NCBI RefSeq assembly: GCF_900106755.1
Contig: NZ_FNNN01000014.1
Span: 1-64,000, forward strand
Source of the DNA: Bacteroides faecis MAJ27
GTDB lineage: Bacteria > Bacteroidota > Bacteroidia > Bacteroidales > Bacteroidaceae
DNA length: 64,000 bases
Reading direction: 5' to 3'
Part shown: piece after piece, positions 27,048 through 35,884 of the stretch
Layout: each line of letters begins with the position of its first letter
How positions within the stretch are numbered: position 1 is the stretch's first letter
Made by a program: the position numbers and the translations under genes
Notes under the pieces: model-generated
The model's database searches: none
The model's input: only the letters and a program-made list of their open reading frames with translations
What the model was told of the DNA's origin: nothing

Positions 27048-28985
27048 ATGAGTTATTTACGATTTGACAAGACCCTCATGACGAATCTGGAAGAAACCCT
27101 GCAAAGGGAGATTCTACGGACGAACAAAGCAGGAGCTTATCATTGTACAACGATTGTTGATTGTAACACACGCAAATATCACGGCCTGTTGGTAATTCCT
27201 GTTCCCAATATAGACGATGAAAATCATGTGCTGCTATCTTCTCTTGATGAAACGGTAATTCAACATGGTGCGGAGTTTAACTTGGGATTGCATAAATATC
27301 AGGGAAACAACTTTAGTCCGAATGGACATAAGTATATCCGTGAGTTCGATTGTGAACATATCCCGGCGACAACTTACCGTGTTGGAGGAGTAGTGTTACG
27401 CAAAGAAAAAATCTTTGTACATCATGAAAACAGAATCCTGATTCGTTATACTTTGTTGGATGCGCACTCAGCGACGACTTTGCGCTTCCGACCATTCCTC
27501 GCTTTCCGGAGTGTGCGAGAGTATACACACGAAAATGCGCAGGCAAGCCGAGATTATCAGCTTGTGGAAAATGGGATCAAGACTTGTATGTATCCCGGTT
27601 ATCCGGAACTGTTCATGCAGTTGAACAAGTCGTGCGAATTCCATTTCCAGCCCGATTGGTATCGTGGATTTGAATATCCGAAAGAACAGGAACGAGGTTA
27701 TGATTTCAACGAAGACCTCTATGTTCCGGGATATTTTGAAGTGGATATAAAGAAAGGAGAAAGCATCGTTTTCTCTGCGGGTACTTCCGAAGTGACTCCG
27801 CGCAGATTGAAACAGACGTTCGAAGCCGAAGTGGCAGACCGTACGCCTCGCGATAGCTTCTATCACTGTCTGAAAAACTCAGCTCATCAGTTCCACAACC
27901 AGCAGGATGGCGAACATTATATCCTTGCCGGTTATCCGTGGTTCAAATGCCGTGCCCGCGATATGTTTATATCTCTGCCGGGACTGACACTGGCACTGGA
28001 CGAGGTGGACCAGTTTGAAGATGTGATGAAGACAGCGGAAAAAGCGATTCGCAGTTTCATCAATGATGAACCGGCTGGATACAAAATTTACGAGATGGAA
28101 CATCCGGACGTACTGCTTTGGGCTGTTTGGGCTTTGCAGCAGTATGCCAAAGAGACATCCCGCGAACAATGCCGCCAGAAATACGGAGAACTGCTGGAGG
28201 ACATCATGGAATTTATCCGTCAGCGGAAACATGAAAACCTCTTCCTGCATGAAAACGGACTGCTTTACGCTAATGGCACCGACAAAGCGATTACGTGGAT
28301 GAACTCTACTGTAAACGGACATCCGGTGATTCCCCGTACGGGATATATCGTAGAGTTTAATGCTTTGTGGTACAATGCGCTTCGTTTTGTTGCTGATCTG
28401 GTTCGTGAAGGTGAAAACGTTCTTCTGGCGGATGCGCTTGATGCGCAGGCAGAAGTGACGGGAAAATCATTTATCGAAGTGTTCCGCAATGAATATGGAT
28501 ATTTGCTTGACTATGTGGATGGAAATATGATGGACTGGAGCGTACGCCCCAACATGATATTCGCCGTAGCATTCGATTATTCTCCGCTGGATCGGGCGCA
28601 AAAGAAACAAGTGCTCGATATTGCAACCAAAGAGTTGCTTACCCCCAAGGGACTCCGTACCTTGAGCCCGAAGAGTGGGGGATATAACCCTAACTATGTT
28701 GGTCCTCAGATACAGCGTGACTATGCTTACCACCAAGGCACAGCCTGGCCTTGGCTGATGGGATTCTATATGGAAGCCTATCTGCGAATTTATAAGATGA
28801 GTGGTCTGTCGTTCATTGAACGCCAGCTTATTGGTCTCGAAGATGAACTGACAATTCATTGTATCAGTTCGTTGCCTGAACTTTTCGATGGTAATCCGCC
28901 TTTTAAAGGACGCGGAGCTGTATCGTTTGCCATGAATGTCGCCGAAGTACTGCGTATTCTAAAGCTACTGTCTAAGTATTATTAA
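27048..28985 (+). CDS. Glycogen debranching enzyme (amylo-alpha-1,6-glucosidase type)
   Basis: This is a 645-residue cytosolic enzyme of the bacterial GDE type (GH133-like). The N-terminal beta domain (about 1-260) begins with REILRTNKAGAYHCTTI and CNTRKYHGLLV, conserved in this family. The C-terminal (alpha/alpha)6 domain (about 290-640) has AGYPWFKCRARDMFISLPGL in the position of the GYPWF-x2-WGRD catalytic acid segment, with RARD replacing WGRD, and YHQGTAWPWL near 565. It hydrolyses alpha-1,6 branch glucose from limit dextrins of glycogen. It is first of three alpha-glucan genes in one direction, with 17 bases and a GAGGAGG Shine-Dalgarno-like site before the next ATG. Confidence 0.93.
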   Translation: MSYLRFDKTLMTNLEETLQREILRTNKAGAYHCTTIVDCNTRKYHGLLVIPVPNIDDENHVLLSSLDETVIQHGAEFNLGLHKYQGNNFSPNGHKYIREFDCEHIPATTYRVGGVVLRKEKIFVHHENRILIRYTLLDAHSATTLRFRPFLAFRSVREYTHENAQASRDYQLVENGIKTCMYPGYPELFMQLNKSCEFHFQPDWYRGFEYPKEQERGYDFNEDLYVPGYFEVDIKKGESIVFSAGTSEVTPRRLKQTFEAEVADRTPRDSFYHCLKNSAHQFHNQQDGEHYILAGYPWFKCRARDMFISLPGLTLALDEVDQFEDVMKTAEKAIRSFINDEPAGYKIYEMEHPDVLLWAVWALQQYAKETSREQCRQKYGELLEDIMEFIRQRKHENLFLHENGLLYANGTDKAITWMNSTVNGHPVIPRTGYIVEFNALWYNALRFVADLVREGENVLLADALDAQAEVTGKSFIEVFRNEYGYLLDYVDGNMMDWSVRPNMIFAVAFDYSPLDRAQKKQVLDIATKELLTPKGLRTLSPKSGGYNPNYVGPQIQRDYAYHQGTAWPWLMGFYMEAYLRIYKMSGLSFIERQLIGLEDELTIHCISSLPELFDGNPPFKGRGAVSFAMNVAEVLRILKLLSKYY

Positions 28986-29002
28986 AAAGAGGAGGAACGA
29001 AA

Positions 29003-30277
29003 ATGAAAGTTTTAATGTTTGGATGGGAGTTCCCCCCGCATATCTTAGGAGGGTTAGGGACTGCCAGTTATGGTCTGACAAAAGGAATGTCTCAGCAGGA
29101 TGATCTGGAAATAACATTCTGTATTCCCAAACCATGGGGAGACGAAGATCAGAGCTTTTTAAGAATTATCGGTATGAACAGCACACCGGTAGTGTGGAAG
29201 AATGTCGGTTGGGATTATGTGAAAGGACGTGTAGGAAGCTATATGGACCCGCAGTTGTTCTATGACTTGCGCGACCATATCTACGCTGACTTCAGTTATC
29301 TCAATACGAATGATCTGGGATGCATCGAATTTTCCGGACGTTATCCGGACAATCTGCATGAAGAGATCAATAACTATTCGATCGTTGCCGGGGTGGTAGC
29401 GCGTCAGCAGGAGTTTGATATCATTCATTCTCACGACTGGCTGACGTATCCGGCAGGAATTCATGCCAAGCAAGTGTCTGGCAAACCATTGGTGATTCAT
29501 GTGCACGCTACTGATTTCGACCGTAGTCGCGGCAATGTCAATCCGACAGTGTATGCCATTGAGAAGAATGGCATGGATAATGCCGACCACATCATGTGTG
29601 TGAGTGAACTGACCCGTCAGACTGTGATCCATAAATATTTTCAGGACCCGAAGAAGGTGTCTACTGTGCATAATGCCGTTTCTCCTTTGTCACAAGAGAT
29701 ACAGGATATCGTTCCTCAAAAGAATCCGAGCGAGAAGGTCGTTACTTTCCTGGGACGTATTACCATGCAGAAAGGGCCGGAATACTTTGTAGAAGCTGCT
29801 GCAATGGTTTTGCACCGCACGCGTAATGTCCGTTTTGTTATGGCTGGCAGCGGTGATATGATGGATCAGATGATCCGCCTGGTAGCCGAACGCGGTATCG
29901 CCGATCGTTTCCACTTCCCCGGTTTTATGAAAGGAAAACAGGTGTACGAAGTGCTGAAAGCCAGTGACGTATATATTATGCCTTCTGTATCCGAGCCATT
30001 CGGTATCTCTCCGTTGGAGGCCATGCAATGCAGCGTGCCTTCCATTATATCCAAGCAATCCGGTTGTGCCGAGATTCTGGATAAGTGTATCAAGACGGAC
30101 TACTGGGATATTCACGCCATGGCGGATGCCATTTATTCTATCTGTACTTACCCGGCTATGTACGAATATCTGAAGGAAGAGGGTAAGAAAGAAGTGGATG
30201 AGATTAAATGGGAGAACGTGGGATATAAAGTCCGCGGTATCTATGATGAGGTTATTAAAAATTATGGTAAACAATAA
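29003..30277 (+). CDS. GT4 glycosyltransferase, probable glycogen/alpha-glucan synthase
   Basis: This is a 424-residue GT-B enzyme. The N-terminus MKVLMFGWEFPPHILGGLGT has the glycine-rich donor/acceptor loop also seen in MalP-type and archaeal GT4/GT5 synthases. DIIHSHDWLTYPAG is conserved in starch/glycogen synthases. The C-terminal domain has VTFLGRITMQKGPEYFVEAA and SVSEPFGISPLEAMQ (E-x7-E). Between a debranching enzyme and a GH57 enzyme, it most likely elongates intracellular glycogen. No separate full-length GT5 glgA is in the window. A GAGGAGG site precedes the ATG. Confidence 0.85.
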   Translation: MKVLMFGWEFPPHILGGLGTASYGLTKGMSQQDDLEITFCIPKPWGDEDQSFLRIIGMNSTPVVWKNVGWDYVKGRVGSYMDPQLFYDLRDHIYADFSYLNTNDLGCIEFSGRYPDNLHEEINNYSIVAGVVARQQEFDIIHSHDWLTYPAGIHAKQVSGKPLVIHVHATDFDRSRGNVNPTVYAIEKNGMDNADHIMCVSELTRQTVIHKYFQDPKKVSTVHNAVSPLSQEIQDIVPQKNPSEKVVTFLGRITMQKGPEYFVEAAAMVLHRTRNVRFVMAGSGDMMDQMIRLVAERGIADRFHFPGFMKGKQVYEVLKASDVYIMPSVSEPFGISPLEAMQCSVPSIISKQSGCAEILDKCIKTDYWDIHAMADAIYSICTYPAMYEYLKEEGKKEVDEIKWENVGYKVRGIYDEVIKNYGKQ

Positions 30278-30290
30278 AATAATATAGACT

Positions 30291-31739
30291 ATGAGAACGA
30301 TCTGTCTTTATTTCGAAATACATCAGATTATACACTTGAAACGCTACCGTTTTTTCGATATCGGCACCGATCATTATTACTATGACGACTATGCGAATGA
30401 AACCGGTATGAATGAGGTTGCCGAACGGTCTTACATACCTGCTCTCAGTACGCTGATCGAGATGGTGAAGAACTCGGGAGGAGCTTTCAAAGTAGCGCTT
30501 TCTATTTCGGGTGTAGCTTTGGAGCAACTTGAAATTCATGCTCCGGCAGTGATTGACTTGCTGCATCAGCTGAATGATACCGGCTGTTGTGAATTCTTGT
30601 GTGAACCTTATTCACATGGCTTGTCATCTCTGGCTAACGAAGACTGCTTCCGTGAAGAAGTGCTTCGTCAGCGTGATAAAATGAAACAGATGTTTGGCAA
30701 AGAACCGAAGGTGTTTCGTAACTCCAGTCTGATTTATTCGGATGAAATAGGTGGAATGGTGGCCTCTATGGGCTTCAAGGGAATGCTGACGGAAGGTGCT
30801 AAACACATTTTGGGATGGAAGAGCCCGCATTATGTATATCATTGTAATCAGGCTCCGGGGCTTAAGTTGCTCTTGAGGGATTTTAAACTTTCTGATGATA
30901 TAGGATTACGTTTCTCCAATTCGGAATGGCCGGAATATCCATTATTTGCTGACAAGTATATTAGCTGGATTGATGCATTGCCGCAAGAAGAGCAGGTGAT
31001 TAATATCTTTATGGAATTGAGTGCATTGGGTATGGCTCAGCCACTTTCTTCCAATATCCTGGAATTCCTGAAGGCACTGCCTGAATGTGCAAAATCGAAA
31101 GGTATCACTTTCTCTACTCCGACAGAGATTGTATCCAAACTGAAATCAGTGTCTCAACTGGATGTTCCTTATCCAATGTCATGGGTAGACGAAGAGAGAG
31201 ATACAAGCAGTTGGCTGGGTAATATTCTGCAGCGTGAGGCTTTCAATAAGTTGTATAGCGTAGCAGAACGTGTTCATCTGTGTGATGACCGTCGTATCAA
31301 ACAGGACTGGGATTATCTGCAGGCCAGCAACAACTTCCGTTTCATGACTACCAAGAATACAGGTATCTGGCTGAATCGTGGCATCTATGATTCTCCTTAC
31401 GATGCCTTCACTAACTACATGAATATCTTGGGCGACTTTATCAAACGAGTAGATTCACTGTATCCTGTTGACGTAGATAATGAAGAACTGAACTCTCTGC
31501 TGACTACGATTAAGAATCAGGGTGAGGAAATCGCTGAACTGCAAAAGGAAGTAACCAAATGGCAGGCTAAGGCTGAAAAAGGAGCTGCTGCTCCCAAGAA
31601 GGCTGCTGCAAAAAAAGAGATAGCTAAGGAGCCCGCACTAAAGAAGCCGGCTGCAAAAAAGGCTGCTGCACCGAAGAAAGTAGCTGAACCGAAAGCAAAA
31701 GCTACACGCAAGAAGGCTGCCGCAAAGAAAGAAGAATAA
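30291..31739 (+). CDS. GH57-family alpha-glucan enzyme with histone-H1-like tail
   Basis: This is a 482-residue protein. Residues 1-400 form a GH57 catalytic (beta/alpha)7 domain: the N-terminal strand ICLYFEIHQ has the conserved His-Gln, and the NSSLIYSDEIG and GAKHILGWKSP segments are typical of GH57 amylase-like proteins. From about 400 there is a coiled coil (LLTTIKNQGEEIAELQKEV). The last 45-50 residues are almost only Lys, Ala, Pro and Glu with repeated KKAAAKK and KKPAAKK units, like histone H1 or Bacteroidetes H1-like proteins. It is third gene of the alpha-glucan cluster, 13 bases after the GT4 gene. Activity is probably 4-alpha-glucanotransferase or amylase. Confidence 0.88.
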   Translation: MRTICLYFEIHQIIHLKRYRFFDIGTDHYYYDDYANETGMNEVAERSYIPALSTLIEMVKNSGGAFKVALSISGVALEQLEIHAPAVIDLLHQLNDTGCCEFLCEPYSHGLSSLANEDCFREEVLRQRDKMKQMFGKEPKVFRNSSLIYSDEIGGMVASMGFKGMLTEGAKHILGWKSPHYVYHCNQAPGLKLLLRDFKLSDDIGLRFSNSEWPEYPLFADKYISWIDALPQEEQVINIFMELSALGMAQPLSSNILEFLKALPECAKSKGITFSTPTEIVSKLKSVSQLDVPYPMSWVDEERDTSSWLGNILQREAFNKLYSVAERVHLCDDRRIKQDWDYLQASNNFRFMTTKNTGIWLNRGIYDSPYDAFTNYMNILGDFIKRVDSLYPVDVDNEELNSLLTTIKNQGEEIAELQKEVTKWQAKAEKGAAAPKKAAAKKEIAKEPALKKPAAKKAAAPKKVAEPKAKATRKKAAAKKEE

Positions 31740-31762
31740 AAAAATGTAAATTAACTGGTTAT

Positions 31763-31801
31763 AACCGTGGGGAGATGAGAATCACCTCACGGTTGTTTTT
31801 T
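31763..31801 (+). terminator. Terminator of the alpha-glucan operon
   Basis: AACCGTG (31763-31769) pairs with CACGGTT (31788-31794), and a run of T residues follows. It lies 24 bases after the GH57 stop codon. Confidence 0.8.
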
Positions 31802-31922
31802 TATATTAGGAGCTTATATAGGAATGAGATTGTCCGAGAAGGTCTTGTTTGCTATTACTTCCAATGAAAGGTAATCGTTATTGAATTGTTTTTGTTGTTT
31901 GGTTTCTAATGGCTTTATATAT

Positions 31923-31962
31923 AAAAACGGCGCGAATTACTGAAGTAACCCGCGCCGTTTTT
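31923..31962. terminator. Terminator-like GC hairpin after the DUF4270 gene
   Basis: AAAAACGGCGCG (31923-31934) pairs with CGCGCCGTTTTT (31951-31962), and an inner TTAC-TGAA-GTAA stem-loop extends it. T tracts lie on both strands, so it can stop transcription in either direction. It sits 10 bases beyond the DUF4270 stop. Confidence 0.85.
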
Positions 31963-31971
31963 ATATATTTT

Positions 31972-33591
31972 TTAGTTTGACTTAGTTGTTAATCCGAAGT
32001 CTGTAGAAATAACTTCAAGCTTCAACTTATAATTCTCACCACCTGAAGTTTCTCCAACTTCTCCACCTTTCAAGCGTACATAACCAGGTTTTAAGTCATG
32101 TTGTATTCTAATGATATTAGCCTGACCGGTTGTAGTGTTTGAAGAGTCGTAAGTTACAAGTACTGGTATAAGTACTACTTTGTTCCAGTCTGGATTATCT
32201 TTTAACCAAGTTTCTTCATTCCATGCACTACCTTTTGCTTTCTTAGCCTCCTCCTTTTCTGCAATGCAGGCATTTACCAATTTGGTGATATTGCTGAATA
32301 CATATTGATTTGTACTACTTGTATGTGAAGTTAGATAAGAAGATACACCATCGCTCAACTTATTGTCTTTGAAGAAGCTGTCCTGGAATTTTTTACGTAC
32401 AAGCATTACAGTAGATGGTATAGACATACCAAACTTTTTATCACTTGATTGATTGTAATTAGTGAATGTCAGTTTTACTGCATTTAATGTATCTCCAGTT
32501 AATTCGTTCTCTATGTCAGAAATGGGTAATGTAGCTTCAGTGAATATACCTGCCGGACTTTTTAAATAAGTACAGGTTTTTTCATTTATTCTTTCATTAA
32601 TGGCTTGTTCGTCATTACTCAATTGATTAGCCTGAATAATTTCTCTGGTAGAAGCAAATTGACGCCAAGTGTAGTAGGTTGAATCTTTAATTCCATCCTG
32701 CATTTTTAATTTAATACCTGTGATGGAATCTGTAGCATAACATTTGTATACTACTCTCATTTGCACTTGATCTACATAAAGTACTGTGCCATCACCATAA
32801 TCGCTTTTTACGTAAATCCCTGGAAAGGCTTTTCCAAATAACTGATTGTTAAATTTTTCTCCTGCTGCTCTTGATGCTTCTAAAATATTTTTGCCTACTT
32901 CTTTAGCTCTTTCTTCTTTGAAAGCAACATGAATATAGGGTACGTATGTACTTGAATTACGGTCTTCCTCAGATAGGGAGTAGTCTACGGCTGTATAAGC
33001 TTTTGTTCCTAAAAGATTCTGACTATCATAGAATTTTTCAGGAATAATATTTGTATAATATGCATTATCAGTGTTTAGTGTTTCTTTATTATCTCCACCC
33101 AATTCATAAACACTCAATCTACAAGCAGTCAGTGAGTCACCGAAATAGTTATCATACAATAAGAAAAGTTCGGTAGTACGTATGTTGCCAATAGGATTAC
33201 CCTGGTCATCCTTAATGATTTCAATCGTTTCGTCATCTTCATTAGTTATAACCATTTTTCCTGTAGCTGAGATAACTTTACCGCTAGCATCTTTCTTTTC
33301 TGTATATACTTCAGGGAAAGTTAAGCCATCCGGACAATTTAATTGAGCAAGGAATCCTGCCTGATAAGTACCGAATGTTTCATCAGTGAACTTTCCAACA
33401 TATCCGATGTTGGTTTTGGCATAGATCTTTCCAGTAGGAATTGATTTAGTAGTTACATCAAACGTGGATAACTTTCCTTTGATATTTTGGTCATTGCCTG
33501 GGAACATTCCTAATCCCAAGCCACCTGTACTATCATCGCATCCGAAAAATGTGATTGCCAATAAAGCTATTAAGGCATATTTTGCTTTCAT
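31972..33591 (-). CDS. DUF4270-family lipoprotein
   Basis: This is a 539-residue lipoprotein of the DUF4270 family, widespread in Bacteroidetes with no known function. The signal MKAKYALIALLAITFFGC ends in a lipobox Cys18. The mature protein is beta-rich with an N-terminal GGLGLGMFPG segment, and no catalytic motif was recognised. I chose ATG 33591; the longer frame to 33735 would overlap the upstream glycogen-synthase-like gene and lacks a signal peptide. The gap to that gene is 19 bases, so they are one operon. Confidence 0.85.
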   Translation of the reverse strand: MKAKYALIALLAITFFGCDDSTGGLGLGMFPGNDQNIKGKLSTFDVTTKSIPTGKIYAKTNIGYVGKFTDETFGTYQAGFLAQLNCPDGLTFPEVYTEKKDASGKVISATGKMVITNEDDETIEIIKDDQGNPIGNIRTTELFLLYDNYFGDSLTACRLSVYELGGDNKETLNTDNAYYTNIIPEKFYDSQNLLGTKAYTAVDYSLSEEDRNSSTYVPYIHVAFKEERAKEVGKNILEASRAAGEKFNNQLFGKAFPGIYVKSDYGDGTVLYVDQVQMRVVYKCYATDSITGIKLKMQDGIKDSTYYTWRQFASTREIIQANQLSNDEQAINERINEKTCTYLKSPAGIFTEATLPISDIENELTGDTLNAVKLTFTNYNQSSDKKFGMSIPSTVMLVRKKFQDSFFKDNKLSDGVSSYLTSHTSSTNQYVFSNITKLVNACIAEKEEAKKAKGSAWNEETWLKDNPDWNKVVLIPVLVTYDSSNTTTGQANIIRIQHDLKPGYVRLKGGEVGETSGGENYKLKLEVISTDFGLTTKSN

Positions 33592-33610
33592 GATTGTCGT
33601 ATCTAGATTT

Positions 33611-34447
33611 TTATTCTTCTTCTTTATTTGTAGTGGTTTCCCATACCTGATCGTAGAATTCATTGCATGCGTTTGCGTAGTTTTCCGGACTCTGATAATC
33701 GAGAACCAACTTACCCGACTGACGAGCGTACTCAATAATGGATTCGTCTACCTTTTCGCTGTTCTGTATAATTCCGTCGGAATAATCAACAGCAAGTTTA
33801 CAAAGTGCCGCATAATCTACCGGTTCTTTCAGAGATGCCAAATCCTTCTTGGTAATGCCTTTCAACATCAGTTTGGTTGCGAAGTCATCACTAAGTGTAT
33901 TCTTGAAATCATCTTCATATACCGAGAATACAACTTTTGCATCACGGAAAGAGGGTTCATCTTTGTAGGCTTTCTTAATATAAAGAGGAGCTAATGCCGT
34001 CATCCAGCCGTGGCAATGAATAACGTCAGGACACCAGCGAAGTTTCTTCACTGTTTCCAGTACACCACGTGCATAGAAGATAGCACGACTGTCGTTGTCA
34101 TCGTATTCTACACCATTTTCGTCCGCTGTCTGCAAACGATTCTGGAAATAGTCATCGTTGTCGATGAAATATACCTGCATGCGTGCGGATTGAATAGAAG
34201 CAACTTTTATAATAAGGGGGTGATCAGTATCATCGATGATCAGGTTCATACCGGAGAGGCGAATTACTTCATGCAGTTGATTTCTGCGCTCGTTAATGTT
34301 TCCCCATTTAGGCATAAATGTCCTGATTTCACGGCCTTTTTCTTGTATTGCCTGTGGAAGGTTTCTACCTATATTGGCCATTTCGGATTCTGAAACGTAA
34401 GGTGTAATCTCTTGAGTAATAAATAAAACTTTATTCGCCTTTGTCAT
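33611..34447 (-). CDS. Half-length glycogen-synthase-like protein (GT5 N-terminal domain only)
   Basis: This is a 278-residue protein equivalent to the N-terminal Rossmann domain of GT5 starch/glycogen synthases, which are normally 470-500 residues. VLFITQEITPYV, DNDDYFQNR (compare DxxxYFxR), DVIHCHGWMTALAPLYIK and FSVYEDDF occupy the expected positions. The C-terminal ADP-glucose domain is absent, and the KxGGL motif near residue 15-20 is replaced by SESEMANIG. Catalysis alone is therefore unlikely, and a regulatory or partner role is more plausible. The same arrangement occurs, as I recall, across Bacteroides, so it is not a local truncation. It is co-transcribed with the DUF4270 gene and divergent from panC. 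Confidence 0.82.
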   Translation of the reverse strand: MTKANKVLFITQEITPYVSESEMANIGRNLPQAIQEKGREIRTFMPKWGNINERRNQLHEVIRLSGMNLIIDDTDHPLIIKVASIQSARMQVYFIDNDDYFQNRLQTADENGVEYDDNDSRAIFYARGVLETVKKLRWCPDVIHCHGWMTALAPLYIKKAYKDEPSFRDAKVVFSVYEDDFKNTLSDDFATKLMLKGITKKDLASLKEPVDYAALCKLAVDYSDGIIQNSEKVDESIIEYARQSGKLVLDYQSPENYANACNEFYDQVWETTTNKEEE

Positions 34448-34475
34448 AATAACAATAGTTCACTATAATATTCTG

Positions 34476-34483
34476 CAAAGATA
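34476..34483 (-). promoter_or_regulatory. -7 box of the glycogen-synthase-like/DUF4270 operon
   Basis: On the minus strand this reads TATCTTTG, a full match to TAnnTTTG, 29 bases before the ATG at 34447. The -33 box is not clear. Confidence 0.5.
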
Positions 34484-34589
34484 GCAAAAAAAAGGAACTT
34501 TAAATACCATATTCTTTCTTTATGTGGCAAATATTAGTTTATTTTGCAGAGTTTTTGCAAACGACCAAAACATAAACCAATTAACAAAA

Positions 34590-35438
34590 ATGAAAGTAAT
34601 ACACACTATCAAGGACTTACAGGCCGAATTGACGGTACTGAGAGCCCAGGGTAAGAAGGTAGGACTAGTACCCACAATGGGTGCTTTACACGTAGGACAC
34701 GCATCACTGGTAAAGCGCAGCGTAAGTGAGAATGGTGTAACAGTAGTGAGTGTTTTTGTAAATCCCACTCAGTTTAATGATAAAAATGATTTAGCAAAGT
34801 ATCCGCGTACACTGGATGCTGACTGCCGCCTGTTGGAAGATTGCGGTGCGGCATTTGCCTTTGCTCCTTCGGTAGAAGAGATGTATCCGCAACCGGATAC
34901 GCGTGAATTTAGCTATGCTCCGTTGGATACGGTAATGGAAGGAGCTTTCCGTCCGGGACATTTTAATGGAGTTTGCCAGATTGTCAGCAAGTTGTTTGAT
35001 GCAATACAGCCGGATCGTGCCTATTTCGGAGAGAAAGATTTTCAGCAACTGGCAATTATCCGGGAGATGGTTCGCCAGATGAATTATAAACTGGAAATAG
35101 TAGGTTGCCCTATTGTTCGTGAAGAAGACGGACTGGCTTTGAGTAGCCGGAATAAACGTTTATCGGCACAAGAACGTGAAAATGCTTTAAATATTTCTCG
35201 GACATTATTTAAAAGTCGTACCTTTGCAACCTCTCACACAGTGAGTGAGACGCAGAAGATGGTAGAAGAAGCGATAGAGGCTGCTCCGGGATTGCGTTTG
35301 GAGTATTTTGAAATCGTTGACGGAAACACGCTGCAAAAGGTAAACAGTTGGGAGGATGCTCAGTATGTAGTAGGCTGTATCACAGTGTTCTGCGGAGAGG
35401 TCAGACTGATTGATAATATAAAATATAAAGAAATCTAA
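34590..35438 (+). CDS. panC: Pantothenate synthetase
   Basis: This is a 282-residue enzyme that joins pantoate and beta-alanine using ATP in the last step of pantothenate synthesis. [14 protein letters not shown] (about 28-41) holds the first HIGH-like motif, FVNPTQF and GEKDFQQ (about 150) are conserved, and [11 protein letters not shown] has the KMSKS-like role. I chose ATG 34590 ([10 protein letters not shown]); the upstream ATG at 34524 would add 22 residues not found in the family. It is followed 20 bases later by panD, which supplies beta-alanine. Confidence 0.96.
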   Translation: MKVIHTIKDLQAELTVLRAQGKKVGLVPTMGALHVGHASLVKRSVSENGVTVVSVFVNPTQFNDKNDLAKYPRTLDADCRLLEDCGAAFAFAPSVEEMYPQPDTREFSYAPLDTVMEGAFRPGHFNGVCQIVSKLFDAIQPDRAYFGEKDFQQLAIIREMVRQMNYKLEIVGCPIVREEDGLALSSRNKRLSAQERENALNISRTLFKSRTFATSHTVSETQKMVEEAIEAAPGLRLEYFEIVDGNTLQKVNSWEDAQYVVGCITVFCGEVRLIDNIKYKEI

Positions 35439-35458
35439 ATTTTAAAAGACGAAACCTT

Positions 35459-35812
35459 ATGATGATTGAAGTGTTGAAGTCGAAAATTCATTGTGCACGT
35501 GTTACAGAGGCAAATCTGAACTACATGGGTAGTATCACGATTGATGAAGACCTGCTGGATGCTGCCAACATGATTCCGGGAGAAAAAGTGTATATCGCTG
35601 ATAATAACAATGGTGAACGCTTTGAAACCTACATTATCAAAGGTGAACGCGGTTCAGGCAAGATTTGTCTGAATGGTGCTGCCGCCCGTAAGGTGCAACC
35701 GGATGATATTGTGATTATCATGTCGTATGCGCTGATGGATTTTGAGGAAGCGAAGTCGTTTAAACCGACGGTGATTTTCCCGGACCCTGCGACGAATAGC
35801 GTAGTGAAGTAA
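35459..35812 (+). CDS. panD: Aspartate 1-decarboxylase
   Basis: This 117-residue pyruvoyl enzyme makes beta-alanine from aspartate. The self-cleavage site NYMGSITID places Gly24-Ser25 exactly where the family has it, if the first of two adjacent ATGs (35459) is used. Other conserved segments are [22 protein letters not shown] and [11 protein letters not shown]. Length equals the family norm. It is in an operon with panC. Confidence 0.96.
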   Translation: MMIEVLKSKIHCARVTEANLNYMGSITIDEDLLDAANMIPGEKVYIADNNNGERFETYIIKGERGSGKICLNGAAARKVQPDDIVIIMSYALMDFEEAKSFKPTVIFPDPATNSVVK

Positions 35813-35830
35813 GAAGTATCTTGTGATAAG

Positions 35831-35863
35831 AAAGCCCCGTTTACATTCAGTAAACGGGGCTTT
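35831..35863. terminator. Bidirectional terminator between panD and the NfnAB-like gene
   Basis: AAAGCCCCGTTTAC (35831-35844) and GTAAACGGGGCTTT (35850-35863) form a perfect 14-base stem around a 5-base loop, with A and T tracts on both sides. It separates convergent genes. Confidence 0.85.
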
Positions 35864-35884
35864 CTGCTATAATCAGGTCTTTTT

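Noticed and set aside
33592..33735. Longer start for the DUF4270 gene at 33735
   Set aside because: It would overlap the upstream gene by 125 bases and hide a perfect lipoprotein signal starting at 33591.
34524..34589. Longer start for panC at 34524
   Set aside because: The added 22 residues have no counterpart in Pan[11 protein letters not shown] at 34590 is the family start.
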